A stretch of DNA of 64,000 bases from Phycomyces blakesleeanus NRRL 1555(-) (lineage: Eukaryota > Mucoromycota > Mucoromycetes > Mucorales > Phycomycetaceae). How positions within the stretch are numbered: position 1 is the stretch's first letter; each line of letters begins with the position of its first letter. The stretch is from positions 372,001-436,000 of the forward strand of contig NW_017265188.1 of the NCBI RefSeq assembly GCF_001638985.1, given 5' to 3'. The translations under genes were made by a program, and so were the position numbers. This document shows positions 1 to 11,208 of the stretch, in pieces. Below the pieces are notes generated by a model. The model saw only the letters and a program-made list of their open reading frames with translations. It was not told the DNA's origin and did not search any database.

Positions 1-210
1 AGGAAATTGTGGTTAGATACAGTAAAAGATGAAGATGGCTATTTGCTATCTATAAAAGGAGTTTTCTTTTTTGTAGGGGTCGAACAGCCAAAAAGTGTAT
101 ATAGTGTGTATGTATGTATGTATGTATGTGCGTGTGTGTGTGTGTGTGTGTGTATGTATGTGTGTGATATACGGTAATGAGAAACATGATAATTTAATGG
201 GAGGGTATAC

Positions 211-1436
211 TCAGTCCGTGGGGCATGCGAACCCGTTACTCGGAATCACAGTTGCAACTCGAGTCTTGACCATTCCCGCAATATGCCAAGTCACCTCAAA
301 CCGAACATTGAGCGAGGCTTGCTCCTCAGGCATCGGATTTTGTTTTTGGGGACCACAGGCAGTATAGAGATTCTGCCAAGTGACATCTGCCTCTGACCAA
401 GCCTTGTATGAAATAGTCATCGGAAAGGAGACCTGGGATTGGGTCCTTGCCGGAAACACACGAAATCCCGAAGAGCCTTCTCCAAAAGCACGCCCAGTTG
501 TAGAATCAAAGATTTTGAAAGAAAGAGTGTTGACACGTGTGGGAACCCAGTTGTCCGAATTATCAACTGTCATATTGATTCTCCAGCTAGAGTCCATTTG
601 ATAGATCGTACCATTCACATTAAAATTATTAGAAGGCTCAAGTAGGCCGGCATCAAGTAGATGCAAAGTGGGTGTCCGTGGCCAGACGAAGTACCAGATC
701 ACACCTACAACGATCATGAATCCAAAAGCAATGAATAACACAGTTCGACCGGGCAAGCCACACAATCGCCGTCTTTTTCTTTTGATTTCTGGCAGTGGTT
801 CGAGATGTTGCATATTTTTGATTCTGCCAGTAGAGCGAGGTGGGTTGTGGTCTACCATGTCCATTGCAATGTTGTCTTGAAGAATAGAACCCACCGTGCC
901 GTCTTTCCCGGGAGAGTTGAAACTCGGGAGAGGGTCTTCTTCGAGATAAATAGGCTCAGATGGTGCATATGGATCGTGTCTATGATGGGAGTATGGGAGG
1001 TACGAATTGGCTCTTTGATCGGGATTGTCTCGTTTTCTATTTCTTTTTTTTTCGCCTTGGTGATGTCGGGCTGCGACGGCGTAGGGATCTTCTTCATGGT
1101 AAGGATTATTGCTGTAAGTCTGCTGGTAAATGTTGTCATCATATCCTTGAGAGTATGTAGTATTGTTCGGCTGGCTGGCGGAGGCAAGTCGACTGGTACT
1201 ACTGTCAGAGGCAGTTCTGGAATGAACTGGATTTGATTCATAGACAGAAGAAGATAAATTTGAATCAGCTAGATTTACTTTGTGTGAGCAAGATGAGCCT
1301 AGTTTATTTTATTTTATTTTATTTTATTTTATTATATTTTTATTATTTTACCAGGACTGGGAGTTTTCCTCACTGCTCTATATGGATCATGAGTATTTCG
1401 CGGAGGATAATCATAGGCATTAGGCTGATGGCTCAT
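211..1436 (-). CDS. LEA-2-like single-pass membrane protein, 2 exons
   Basis: Predicted to be a membrane-anchored protein with an extracellular or luminal beta-rich domain of the LEA14/LEA-2 kind; no enzymatic activity is implied. Start ATG at 1436 opens MSHQPNAYDYPP; exon 1 is 1436-1352, a 53-nt GT-AG intron is 1351-1299, and exon 2 runs 1298-211. The first ~195 residues are hydrophilic and rich in Pro, Tyr, Ser, His and Asn (PYHEEDPY, YAPSEPIYLEEDP). A basic stretch (KRKRRR) precedes one hydrophobic helix (VLFIAFGFMIVVGVIWYFVW). About 140 residues follow with the pattern of LEA-2 domains (NFNVNGTIYQ, TVDNSDNWVP). The short internal start near 894 is rejected because the frame stays open upstream through the intron to a good ATG. 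The basic-in arrangement suggests a cytosolic N-terminus, which is inference. The family call is moderately sure, the gene model more so. Confidence 0.75.
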
Positions 1437-2655
1437 TGCCTTTAGATATAAGAGAGGAAGGGAGAGAAGAAAGAAAGAAAGAGAGAGATGAAGAGTTGGA
1501 GAGATATAGAAATAAGAGGAGAAAAGGGATAATACGAATAATAATACGAATAATAAAACTGGGAGAAAACTTGGTCGGTTATCAATTCTCTGTCTGTGTT
1601 CTCTACTTGTCTGGTTGTGCGTATACCTGACTGGGTTGGCTCTGGCTCTGGCTCTGGCCGTCTGTTCTCATTAAATTTATTGTATTATATTATATTGTAT
1701 ATAAAAAGTCTATTTTCGGCATTCTTTGTGGGAAGCATCTCTCGCACTCTTAAAAACACACATACACAATATTGACAGTCCGATATTCGAGTGTGACTTT
1801 CGTGAATATGTATGATATGTGAAGGTCATTGAAAGAATATATATATATTATAATAGTAAAATAAAGGAGCTAAAAGGGAGTGTTACTTTGTGAGCATTTT
1901 GGTTGTACTTCTGTAGCAAAATATCGCTATAATGCAGCTTGTTCAATAATATTAATGAATTTAGACAGACCAATTGCTTCCAATTTGAAACAGTTTTATT
2001 AAAAAAAAATACAGATATTTCTAGATTATTTACAGTTAGAAACTAAAACTAAATGATACCATATGTTACTATAAGCTGGAAAGCGTCTGTCACTTAATAA
2101 TATCGTAATCTTGGGGCTTTATTACTATATATACATATATATATATATCCCCTTCCCCTTTGTATTTTCATATTAAACCACAACAGGAAACATTCAATTG
2201 GACACTTTCAATTGAACCTTAGATGTCATCACAATATAGCCATAATATCCATCGACTTTATATATATGTATATGTATAAAAGAGTCTTTATTAGTGAAAC
2301 CTTTGTACTGCTCAACTTATTGCTTCTTTTATATATATATACACGTACACAAAAATAAAAATAAATACAGATTGTGGACTCAAGAGAACGGGCCGTCAGA
2401 AATATAATTTTCTGGGCAAGTTTATTACCCTATTTTTAACCAGCATTCAAAGCCAAAAGTCAATACGTTTATTCATAAATGTCATATAAAACAAAAAACA
2501 AAAAAAGTGGGAAGGCGCCTCTAATAAGCCTCGTAATACTTTTGACAGTGTAGTGGCTTAAAATTGAATTATTACGGAAAAATTCCTGTATCCTCATATG
2601 TATAGTGAATTCACTAAAGGTCTATATATTTTCTTTTTAGAAATCAATACATGTA
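1437..2655. other. AT-rich intergenic region
   Basis: No gene is recognised. The part next to the LEA-like gene is purine-rich (1450-1530). The rest is AT-rich with short TA runs, for example near 1840, 2130 and 2330. It ends at the left edge of the first MITE copy. Confidence 0.6.
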
Positions 2656-3246
2656 CAGTGCCTCCGGTGCCAATTGACGCTTTTAGAGCATCTGCGGCGG
2701 TTACAAAGTTAATTCTTGCGACTGTTTCAATGTAGATTCCGAAATGTTCTCAAAAAATCTTCTGCAGCGGTTACATTACAGACAGCATTATAGATAATAT
2801 AGTCCATTTTTAAGGCCAGTAACATTACATGTAGTCTTACATTATACATTGATATTTTCTTTTTGAATCGTTTTCTTCCCTCTCACATCCTTTGTTAAAA
2901 CGAACAATGGTCTATAGAAATGAGCAAAGAAATCCTCAAATTAGGCTCACTATTAATCTGACAATATTGAAATTATTAAATTCATATTTTTAAGGCATTC
3001 ATAGAGAACAAATGTCCAATAAAATAAATTTTAAGAAAAAGAATATGAACAAAATCATTAGTGAAGAACTGGAAACTAGACAGTCAAAAAGCTCAAATTG
3101 TTCCTTTATAATATAACCACAATTTGGAAATCTGTTTTTAACCAGTATTCAATCCCTGGTGTGGCTAAACCACACTATATATAATGTTTTTGATAATGTA
3201 ACTGCTGCAAATGCTCTAAAAGCGTCAATTGACACTGGAGGCACTG
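2656..3246 (+). mobile_element. MITE-1 copy A (Tc1/mariner-like ends)
   Basis: A 591-bp non-coding element bounded by TA on each side (2654-2655 and 3247-3248). Its ends are inverted repeats of about 50 bp starting CAGTGCCTCC and running through GACGCTTTTAGAGCAT to GCAGCAGTTAC. TA duplication with CAGT-starting ends is typical of Tc1/mariner elements. It has no transposase, so it must be non-autonomous. The core 2684-3217 recurs in reverse orientation at 5701-6233, almost identical. A second GCAGCGGTTACAT motif lies inside near 2764, which suggests nested or composite ends. The family assignment is inferred from ends and target site only. Confidence 0.75.
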
Positions 3247-3385
3247 TACCTGGGCTGAGACGAAGAGAAAAAAATGAGGCGTCAGGTACCTGTGTAACTA
3301 ATAGAACAGCCAATAATTCTTCACAAGAAAATATAGCAATAATAAACTATTAAAGATGTTACTTTGAGAGGCCCTTAATTTTAAA

Positions 3386-4467
3386 CATGGGTTAATTTAG
3401 CCGGACTATACAATTAAATGTAGACAGTATCCATTACAGATTAAATATCCCAACCTGTCAACCAAGCGATTCAAAGGAGCACAGGCCACATTGGTGGCAG
3501 CCGAAATCATCCCTGAAAATACCAGGCCGAAAAAAGAATAAAAAAAGATTAAAAATAAAGCAAACCCCCCAAAAAAAGCCGATCACATAACCATAGTATC
3601 CATCGGACTCCAAACCCCACAAGAAGCTTAATGATATCAAGAATAAAGGTAAACTTGTCCTAATGTCAGACCAGAATCTATCTAGCAGTATGTATTATAG
3701 TTAAATCATACAAGCTAACACATAGAAATTGTGGTTTTTGACCCTTAGACGATTACATTATCGCTGCATGCAGAAATGATCAGGATGACATTCTCATCGA
3801 TCTACTCAAACTAAAGAATCACGACATCAACTTTGCTGATGGTGCTGGAAATACGGCTGCTCACCATGCGTATGTTATGTTATTTTATTTTGTTCAACAA
3901 ATTGAACGTTATAATTCAATTTCTATATTCAATATTCGCAATAGGGCAATGTTTGGTTCCCTAGCTTGTTTGGAAATACTGGCCCATCAAGGGTCAATTA
4001 ATATGAACAAAAAGAATATTGCCACAGGGGACACGCCTCTTCACCAGGCAGTTCAATATACAGATGAGCCTGATATTGCATTGGCAATGGTTGATGTATT
4101 GCTGCAGGCCAGCGCTGACCCAAGGTACGTACTAAGTCTGTCTATATTTATGGCGTTTAATTTATTTGCAAAATTATTACTGATAGATTAAAAAATAAGA
4201 ATGACCAGACGCCAATCATGCTAGTCGATCCGAAGGATGAAGATATGTTGGATCTTCTCAAGCAGGCTATCGCAGGCTATGAAATGGTAATTTGATCTCT
4301 TAAATGTCTATATTTAACATACTGTATATACATAAACGAAATTTTTATGTTTGTCTCAAATACATATATATACATTTCATTTAATTTCATTTCTGGTGTA
4401 GGGTGGATCTGATATAGAAGGACACAACGATGTATATGATTCAGATGATTATGATCCAGATTTTTAA
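3386..4467 (+). CDS. small ankyrin-repeat protein, about 5 exons (first exon uncertain)
   Basis: Ankyrin-repeat protein, presumably a protein-binding adaptor; its partner is unknown. Supported exons are 3749-3869, 3945-4124, 4187-4286 and 4402-4467, joined in phase by GT-AG introns. They give DYIIAACRNDQDD, then DGAGNTAAHHAAMFGSLACLEIL and GDTPLHQAVQY, then NKNDQTPIMLVDP, and a very acidic tail (YDSDDYDPDF) before the stop at 4465-4467. The repeats have the usual G-TPLH and AA-G pattern. The exon at 3749 needs one base from an upstream exon; ATG+G at 3386-3389 with a weak gttaat donor would give MDDYIIAAC and a 357-nt intron. This is the best candidate start found but not proven. The gene lies between two inverted MITE copies, and its promoter would be MITE-adjacent. 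Confidence 0.7.
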
Positions 4468-4554
4468 TATTTGCTTGTGCATATAACACAGACACACACA
4501 CACACATATATATATTGTAACATAAAACAATATATAACAGCTGCCAATATAGTT

Positions 4555-5220
4555 TTACTTCAATACAACGGCTGCATTTCGGCTGGCCAAGTATGTCTGC
4601 ACATTTGGTACACCCAAAGTACGAATAAATTGATAAATTTCTGCATTGTGATATCTCAAGCTCGTCTTTGGATCAGTGTATTTAGCATCAAGACCAGTAA
4701 TATCACAATACTTCTTCTGCGGCAAGACAGAGGGTGGACATTCGATGTTTTGGTCTATGATCAAATTAAGCAGCCTTTTAGTTCCGATTCCTCATATTCG
4801 ATCATCCAAAGGCTTACATGTAGGGATATCAAGTGCAAGTTCCTGTGCCTTTTCAAGAGCTAGCACTTGTTTCAGATTTTTCGACTTCTTCGGCGAAGAG
4901 TATTTAGGATTCTTAAAAGGCTTCTTGGCAATTGCTAAATTGAGAGGGCCAGAAATGATCTCTTCATGGTCATCGTATTCTAGATTCTGAAGAAGAATAA
5001 AACAAGAATAAATATAGAGATTTATGAAAAAGCTCTTACCTTTTGTTTGGACCCGCTTGATGACTTTTTCTGATTGGACCTCTTTGGAGCCCTTTAAAAC
5101 AATAATCATTAAGTCATTCCACACTCCAATTCATCTACTCACATCTTCACTATCCTTTGTGTTCAAATGGTGCAGGACAAATGTGGTGATTTTAGCAATT
5201 TCACCCCACAGTCACACCAT
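4555..5220 (-). CDS. IES6: INO80 chromatin-remodelling subunit Ies6/INO80C (5' end unresolved)
   Basis: Subunit of the INO80 remodeller, which moves and edits nucleosomes, working with Arp5. The last exon 4754-4555 encodes a YL1_C domain: NIECPPSVLPQKKYCDITGL, then YTDPKTSLRYHN and RNAAVVLK at the C-terminus. Upstream exons are 4979-4818 (KKSKNLKQVL, the Ies6-type basic segment) and one ending at 5040 (KEVQSEKVIKRVQTK). A further piece (DSED) lies near 5142-5153. The intron between IPT and YQNIE is 4817-4755; reading through it would hit a stop. The domain order (variable basic N-terminus, NLKQ segment, YL1_C at the extreme C-terminus) matches Ies6 and not the larger Swc2/YL1. I found no in-frame ATG, so the first exon lies further upstream, perhaps as a tiny exon. 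It converges on the ankyrin gene, with 87 bp between the two stops. Confidence 0.85.
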
Positions 5221-5700
5221 CGTACCTTTGATTGTGGGAATCAAATACAGTGTTTCTACTTCAAATTCAGGCAGTTCTAGGTTTTTTTGGACGAATCAAA
5301 ATCATAACACAGGCAGAATGTCTACCTTCTTTGGAAAGAATAATTGATATTCAGACAGTTACAGGTTAAAAATACCATAAAATAATCCCTTTCTGTTTAA
5401 AAACTATAGTAAAATTTGCCTTAATCGTTTTCTTTATGTCTAAGACCTAATTTTTATTGGTCTGAAAAATACACTTTGTCTCAATTCCAAGAGTTTAAAG
5501 ACTGTAATAAGGTACAGAAATCAACACCGGCTTTTGAAAAAACGTATTCGATCTTTAAATATATAAAACCTCGCACGTTGAGTTTGTATTTTCCGCCCCT
5601 CGATTGAACAATTCGTCTATTGGCATTGCGATCACTGTAATGGGATACGTGTCGATAGAAAAATTCAAAAAGTCTAAAAATGAAAAGAAGACACTGTATA
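5221..5700. other. intergenic, probable 5' region of the Ies6 gene
   Basis: No gene is recognised. It should contain the missing Ies6 first exon and promoter. The short minus-strand reading frame at 5481-5759 runs into the MITE and looks fortuitous. Confidence 0.5.
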
Positions 5701-6233
5701 AGAGCATCTGCAGCAGTTACATTATCAAAAACATTATATATAGTGTGGTTTAGCCACACCAGGGATTGAATACTGGTTAAAAACAGATTTCCAAATTGTG
5801 GTTATATTATAAAGGAACAATTTGAGCTTTTTGACTGTCTAGTTTCCAGTTCTTCACTAATGATTTTGTTCATATTCTTTTTCTTAAAATTTATTTTATT
5901 GGACATTTGTTCTCTATGAATGCCTTAAAAATATGAATTTAATAATTTCAATATTGTCAGATTAATAGTGAGCCTAATTTGAGGATTTCTTTGCTCATTT
6001 CTATAGACCATTGTTCGTTTTAACAAAGGATGTGAGAGGGAAGAAAACGATTCAAAAAGAAAATATCAATGTATAATGTAAGACTACATGTAATGTTACT
6101 GGCCTTAAAAATGGACTATATTATCTATAATGCTGTCTGTAATGTAACCGCTGCAGAAGATTTTTTGAGAACATTTCGGAATCTACATTGAAACAGTCGC
6201 AAGAATTAACTTTGTAACCGCCGCAGATGCTCT
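5701..6233 (-). mobile_element. MITE-1 copy B, inverted relative to copy A
   Basis: A 533-bp segment that is the reverse complement of the core of copy A, almost identical by eye. It carries the same AGAGCATCTGC ends and the internal GCAGCGGTTAC motif. Outer arms present in copy A (CAGTGCCTCC to GACGCTTTT) are missing or unrecognisable here: the left flank is ...CTGTATA and the right flank AAATGCG. So it is either a shorter form of the element or an end-trimmed copy. No clear target-site duplication is visible. Confidence 0.7.
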
Positions 6234-6399
6234 AAATGCGCATAGTTTATCGGACATTTAATAAAGTCTATACGTCACTCATTACGCGTCGGGTGTGCGT
6301 AGCCTTTGTCCTTAAAGCACACGTCCTCTCAGTTTGACTTTCATTTATATATTTATATAATACATATACATATTCTTTTTTGACTTAAACCAACAAGAA

Positions 6400-8366
6400 A
6401 TGGTAGAAAGAATTCTCATGCCAATAATTGCTTAACCTTTTTGATTTCGATTCTAATCTATACACATATATTATAGGGAAACTCACAGTCTAACTTGCCA
6501 CGCGGCAATGATAAAAATAAAGAAAAGGTAGCAACCAATAAACGAAATACCAGAAGTTTTTTTTTTACAAAAAAAAAGTTAGGCTTTGTCATCGATTAGA
6601 AGTTGACATTACAAATTAATAGGAAAAGGATAAGAAGAAGAAGTGGGAACCTCCAGTTCCCACCCGCGTTGGTAAAAAGAAGAAGAGAGGACCTGACACA
6701 ATCGCAAAGCTTCCTCCAGGCAAGTGTGCCATTTCATAATCACAATCACAGCATTGGTCTCATCCATCAATTATTTATCCAGTCTTTCCCACAACACGCT
6801 GTCGGCTGAAGATGCTAAAGATGGAACGCATAAAGGATTATTTGTTACTTGAGGAAGAATTTGTACAAAACCAGGAGAGACTCAAACCTCAGGACGAGCG
6901 GGATCAGGAAGAGCGAACACGTGTAGAGGATCTTCGTGGATCACCTATGGGTGTAGGAAATCTGGAAGAGATTATTGATGATGACCACGTTATTGTTTCT
7001 TCATCGACTGGACCCGAATATTATGTATCTGTTATGAGTTTTGTGGATAAAGACTTGTTGGAACCCGGGTGTAGTGTGTTGTTGCACCATAAGACCATGT
7101 CCGTGGTTGGTGTACTTGGTGAAGATGCTGATCCTATGGTTAGCGTAATGAAGCTTGAGAAAGCGCCAACAGAATCTTACGCAGACATCGGTGGTCTTGA
7201 ACAACAAATCCAAGAAATCAAAGTAAGTCCGTATTAATATATTTTATTCTTTAAAGCGAAAGGAAAATAGATATAAATATACACAGGCTTTACATTATAC
7301 CATATTACAATATTCTGTGTCTATTTGCCAACAAATACAGGTTTCTGACCATTACTTTTATATAAATGAAAACAAAAAACAAAATAGGAAGCCGTAGAAT
7401 TACCATTGACACATCCTGAGCTTTACGAAGAAATGGGTATCAAACCACCAAAGGGTGTTATTTTGTATGGTGTTCCTGGTACCGGTAAGTCAATAATCTA
7501 TTATTATTTTTCGTACCTGGGTATATATACATACTCTAAAAACCAAATTGCCAAAAACTCTCGGCATTTATTTATACTTAAATCACTGTTATTATTAGGA
7601 AAAACACTTCTCGCAAAGGCTGTGGCTAACCAGACCAGTGCTACCTTTTTGCGCATTGTTGGTTCTGAGTTAATTCAGAAGTATTTGGGTGACGGTCCCA
7701 AGCTTGTTCGTGAGCTGTTCCGTGTTGCAGAAGAAAATGCTCCATCAATTGTCTTTATTGATGAAATTGATGCCATTGGTACCAAACGTTATGATTCTAC
7801 TTCGGGCGGAGAGAGAGAAATTCAGCGTACTATGTTGGAACTCTTGAACCAGCTTGATGGTTTTGATTCTAGAGGAGATGTCAAGGTTATTATGGCAACA
7901 AACAAAATTGATAGTCTGGATCCAGCCTTGATTCGTCCAGGTAAGTGAATTATATATTTATATAAGATGAATAAAAAAATTGAAAAAAAAATTGCTCGAT
8001 TGTTTTAGGTCGTATCGATCGTAAGATAGAATTCCCTCTACCAGACGTTAAAACCAAACGACGTATCTTCAACATTCACACGTCAAGAATGACCTTATCG
8101 GACGATGTTGACCTTGAAGAGTTTGTTATGTCTAAAGATGATTTATCTGGTGCAGATATCAAGGTAAATTAGATTTGTTATACTACACAGAAATAAAATG
8201 GGAATATTAAGCAATATTTATGTATGTATAGGCTATTTGCACAGAAGCTGGTTTACTTGCGTTACGTGAGCGTCGTATGAAAGTTGTTGCAGAAGATCTG
8301 CGCAAAGCACGAGAAAAGGTGCTGTACAGAAAGAGCGAAGGAACTCCTGAAGGCTTGTATCTTTAA
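6400..8366 (+). CDS. RPT2: 26S proteasome regulatory ATPase Rpt2 (PSMC1), 8 exons
   Basis: AAA+ ATPase of the 19S base that unfolds substrates and opens the 20S gate. Exons: 6400-6402, 6477-6527, 6623-6719, 6783-7222, 7388-7484, 7599-7940, 8009-8163 and 8232-8366. The protein opens [12 protein letters not shown], with the Met-Gly N-myristoylation context known for Rpt2. A basic segment [20 protein letters not shown] follows, then the OB region ([15 protein letters not shown]), Walker A GVPGTGKT (split by an intron), Walker [13 protein letters not shown], sensor ATN, arginine fingers near RPGRIDRK, and a C-terminal HbYX-like tail ending GLYL. Length and order match the family closely. Two oddities: exon 1 is exactly the ATG, and the 63-nt intron 6720-6782 has a GC donor (CCAG|GCAAGT), confirmed by phase and by conservation of [13 protein letters not shown]. 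The start is chosen because it restores the MGN terminus. Confidence 0.96.
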
Positions 8367-9431
8367 ATGCTACATAAACATCAATATAAATCCTACGCAA
8401 CTCCACTTGTTCAATAGCTGTGCGAACCATCAAACAAAACAAAACGAAACAAAAAAAAACGAAAAAAAAAACAATCAAAGCAAGCACAATAATACAAAAT
8501 ACAAATGTGTGTGTGGGTGTGGGTGTGTGTGTGGGTGTGTGTTTGGCTCTCGGCTTTATTGATATTCTATTACGGGCTCAAAGAACGAATGAAACTTTAG
8601 AGCGTGTATTATTAAAAGAAAAAGAGTATTACCTGTGCGTTGGAGTACTCCTTTTTTATTTTTATAAATAATGATCTTTTGATATACATAAAGTGAGTAT
8701 AGTATGTAAGGTTGAATTTATTTCATTCTTGTATATACTCGATTAATTGGCATTGTTCTTGTGGGTTGAATGAACATACCGTCAAAGTAAATTTGCACAA
8801 GATTTGTGAAAAGTGAAGCATACAAGAAATAGTTTTTACCGGCCATAATCAGTTTATCTTGGATATCTTGTTGAAAGTAAAATATTCAATGTGGTTGCAA
8901 GCTACAAACACAAACCTCTACAAGTATATTGCCTACCCGATAACACGCTACAAAAAGTCATTATGAAACTTGGAACATTGATCAAATAGACAAGTATATT
9001 CAAATACATAAAGAAAAACCTGTCACTTCTTGGTGATGCATCAATTAATACCCAGAAAGAAATTGTCAATGAGAGCCAATATGATAATTGTTTGGGCAGT
9101 AAAAGTCTAAGAATAGAATACAGCTAATTTATTGTGAGCATGCTTCAACGAGTATACTATATATATACTCATCTTTATCCATACACTTTTTCTGAATAAA
9201 CAAGGCTCCTATGTTTCAATTTTTTTCAAAGAAAATAAAACCTGATATCATTGTCTGTTCTACGCGCCGTAAAATTAAGCAATTAAAAGGGGTTTCCTTT
9301 TTGTATAAAAGGCACTACAAATAAAGTAAATAGTGAGGAGCTTTCAACGAAGCATATACACTGTAATCTTATTTATCAGACAAGGTATTTAATTTATTAT
9401 AAATATTAACCAGCGATTATATCTAATATAT
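8367..9431. other. intergenic, about 1.1 kb
   Basis: Just 3' of Rpt2 there are A-rich runs (8450-8475) and a GT-rich repeat (about 8504-8548). The rest is AT-rich with no recognisable gene. The part near 9160-9430 probably holds the promoter of the TBC-domain gene. Confidence 0.55.
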
Positions 9432-11208
9432 ATGGGTGGGTCCGTTTACATTTTGCAGCAAAAACATATAGTCTGTTTAAGTATGTGTAATCTGTTGCTG
9501 ATATGTATGCTCTTAGTATTCGTTGATACTATCATGTGCCACCAAGAGCTTTCTCTCAAAACCAGTTTCAATGATATTTTACCTTTAAGCTATGTTAACA
9601 AAACCGAAGTTATAATCAAGGGCACGTTTAAAGGTGTACAAGGGGGTCGTTGTTCTTTATTCCAGCAACTAAAGCCGCCGTCTTATGCTACACTTTTGAT
9701 TGAGGCTCAAATTATATCTACAGAATTTGAATATTCTCCTAGTCACCCATCTCGACCTGTAACCAAGACAATTATATTGACGCCACATGTATCAGGAGCA
9801 CAAACTAGCACCTTTACGTTTATTTCAACCCCTAAGTCGCTTAAAAGCAAATTGCCTGTCAAGCTCAAATTTATCGTCGACAACCTAGATTCTAAACATG
9901 CTAGAGAGTAAGGTCTACTAGAGAAATAACATCAATTCCCTTGCTTTATAAAGCTGTCTGACCATCATATTTTGTTTTGTTTTTATTTAGAGGTAACATA
10001 CTCATGCACATAATTTGGGTGACTTTCATTGTCGACTGTCTGCTTGGAGCATACTTTTTGTGGAATCATGTTAAACCTACGTAAGATATATACATCTAGA
10101 TTATAATCTCTATTAAAGAAAGACCTATATATTAATGCGCATATGTGTGTGTATACTTAATTATAGAGTTTTGCTCACTGTTGATTCACTGAGTGAACCT
10201 ACCTCAGAAGACTGTTCGATTAAAGAGAAAGAAGAGATTTTAGAGCAGATTATATTGGGCCCTTGTCCTTTGGATCAGAAAAAGATATTGGCTAAATTTG
10301 CAAACCCAACTTATTCAACAGAATACCAATTCAATTACCTGGCTAATAAGATAACCAGCCATGAATCACTTATCGCGGATAGTCTCCATGACATGGCGCC
10401 ACTGCAGCCTTTGTTCGACTCAAAAGAAAGAAGGGACCAGCTTCGCAGTGTCCTTAGAGCTTATGCTGTGTATGATGAATCGCTTGGATATTGTCAAGGC
10501 ATGAACTTTATAGCTGGGTGTCTTTTGGAGCATGTAGGTATATTGAGTTTAGGTATATGCATTTATATATCTGAAATTTATGTAACCAATGCAATAGTTA
10601 CCTCCAAATGAAGCCCTTGGAGTTATGGTTACCTTACTTGGTCCTAATCCAGGCTCTCATCGTCTCAGATATATTTTCCATTCATCAACGTACGAGCTGT
10701 ACGCTAGTGTTGAAAAGATAAACAGCCTCATGTCTATAAAATTACCTCGACTGTATCAACATATGGTCCAAGAAAACATACATCCATCAATGTATGCAGT
10801 GAGATGGTATCGGACATTCTTTGGCCACAGTGGCCCAAAATCCCTTTTAATAAATACTATAAACCTGGTACTATTGAAGGGATCTGATATTCTTCCCTAC
10901 TGTTTACTGGCCGTATTGAAGGCAAATGAAGACAAGCTAAAAACATTGGACTATACTGAGCTCCCTCGTTTCCTCAACAAATCCATATTTGATGTTTTCA
11001 AGGTAAATTAATTTTTTTAAGGGACTTTGGATTAATGTACTATTAAAATCTGAACTCGAGTTAACTTTATATATAAACTGCTTAGGTGGAGAGAAACTCG
11101 TTTGTACAAGATACTCTTCGCTTAGCCAAAGACCGATTCTTGATTCAAAATGAATCAAAATATGCTGTCGAGACTTCAGATGATGAAGATTCTTGCGATG
11201 AAAATTAG
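9432..11208 (+). CDS. predicted membrane-anchored TBC-domain protein (fusion model, 5 exons)
   Basis: TBC domains usually act as GTPase-activating proteins for Rab GTPases. Exons: 9432 (or 9484)-9907, 9991-10080, 10167-10533, 10598-11002 and 11086-11208. Exon 1 starts with a hydrophobic signal-like segment (LLLICMLLVFV), followed by ~130 residues that I do not recognise. Exon 2 encodes a transmembrane helix (IIWVTFIVDCLLGAYFLW). Exons 3-5 encode the TBC domain: LRSVLRAYAVYDESLGYCQG contains the Q-finger, followed by MNFIAG, YAVRWYRTFFG and INTINLVLLKG, then an acidic tail. The intron 10081-10166 has good GT/AG ends and keeps phase, and no ATG suits a separate TBC gene; otherwise the frame would stop at the TAA just after 10080. 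The arginine-finger position (IxxDxxR) reads IADSLHD, so the arginine is absent. The two-gene alternative remains possible. Confidence 0.65.

Noticed and set aside
95..180. TATG/GT-rich tract as a regulatory or origin element
   Set aside because: Simple microsatellite without further structure; similar tracts occur throughout the window.
852..1241. Minus-strand 129-residue open frame as a separate gene
   Set aside because: It overlaps the LEA-like gene in another frame; the LEA-like frame continues through this region to a spliced ATG at 1436.
3130..3185. TTCAATCCCTGG inside MITE-1 as a tRNA B box
   Set aside because: No A box at the right distance and no cloverleaf; the surrounding GTGTGG/CCACAC hairpin belongs to the MITE.
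3423..3640. Minus-strand frames reading GMISAATNVACAPLNRLVDR and a hydrophobic stretch just upstream in another frame
   Set aside because: Joining them needs a frameshift or an unseen intron, no family was recognised, and the segment lies in the likely 5' region of the ankyrin gene; support is too weak for a gene call.
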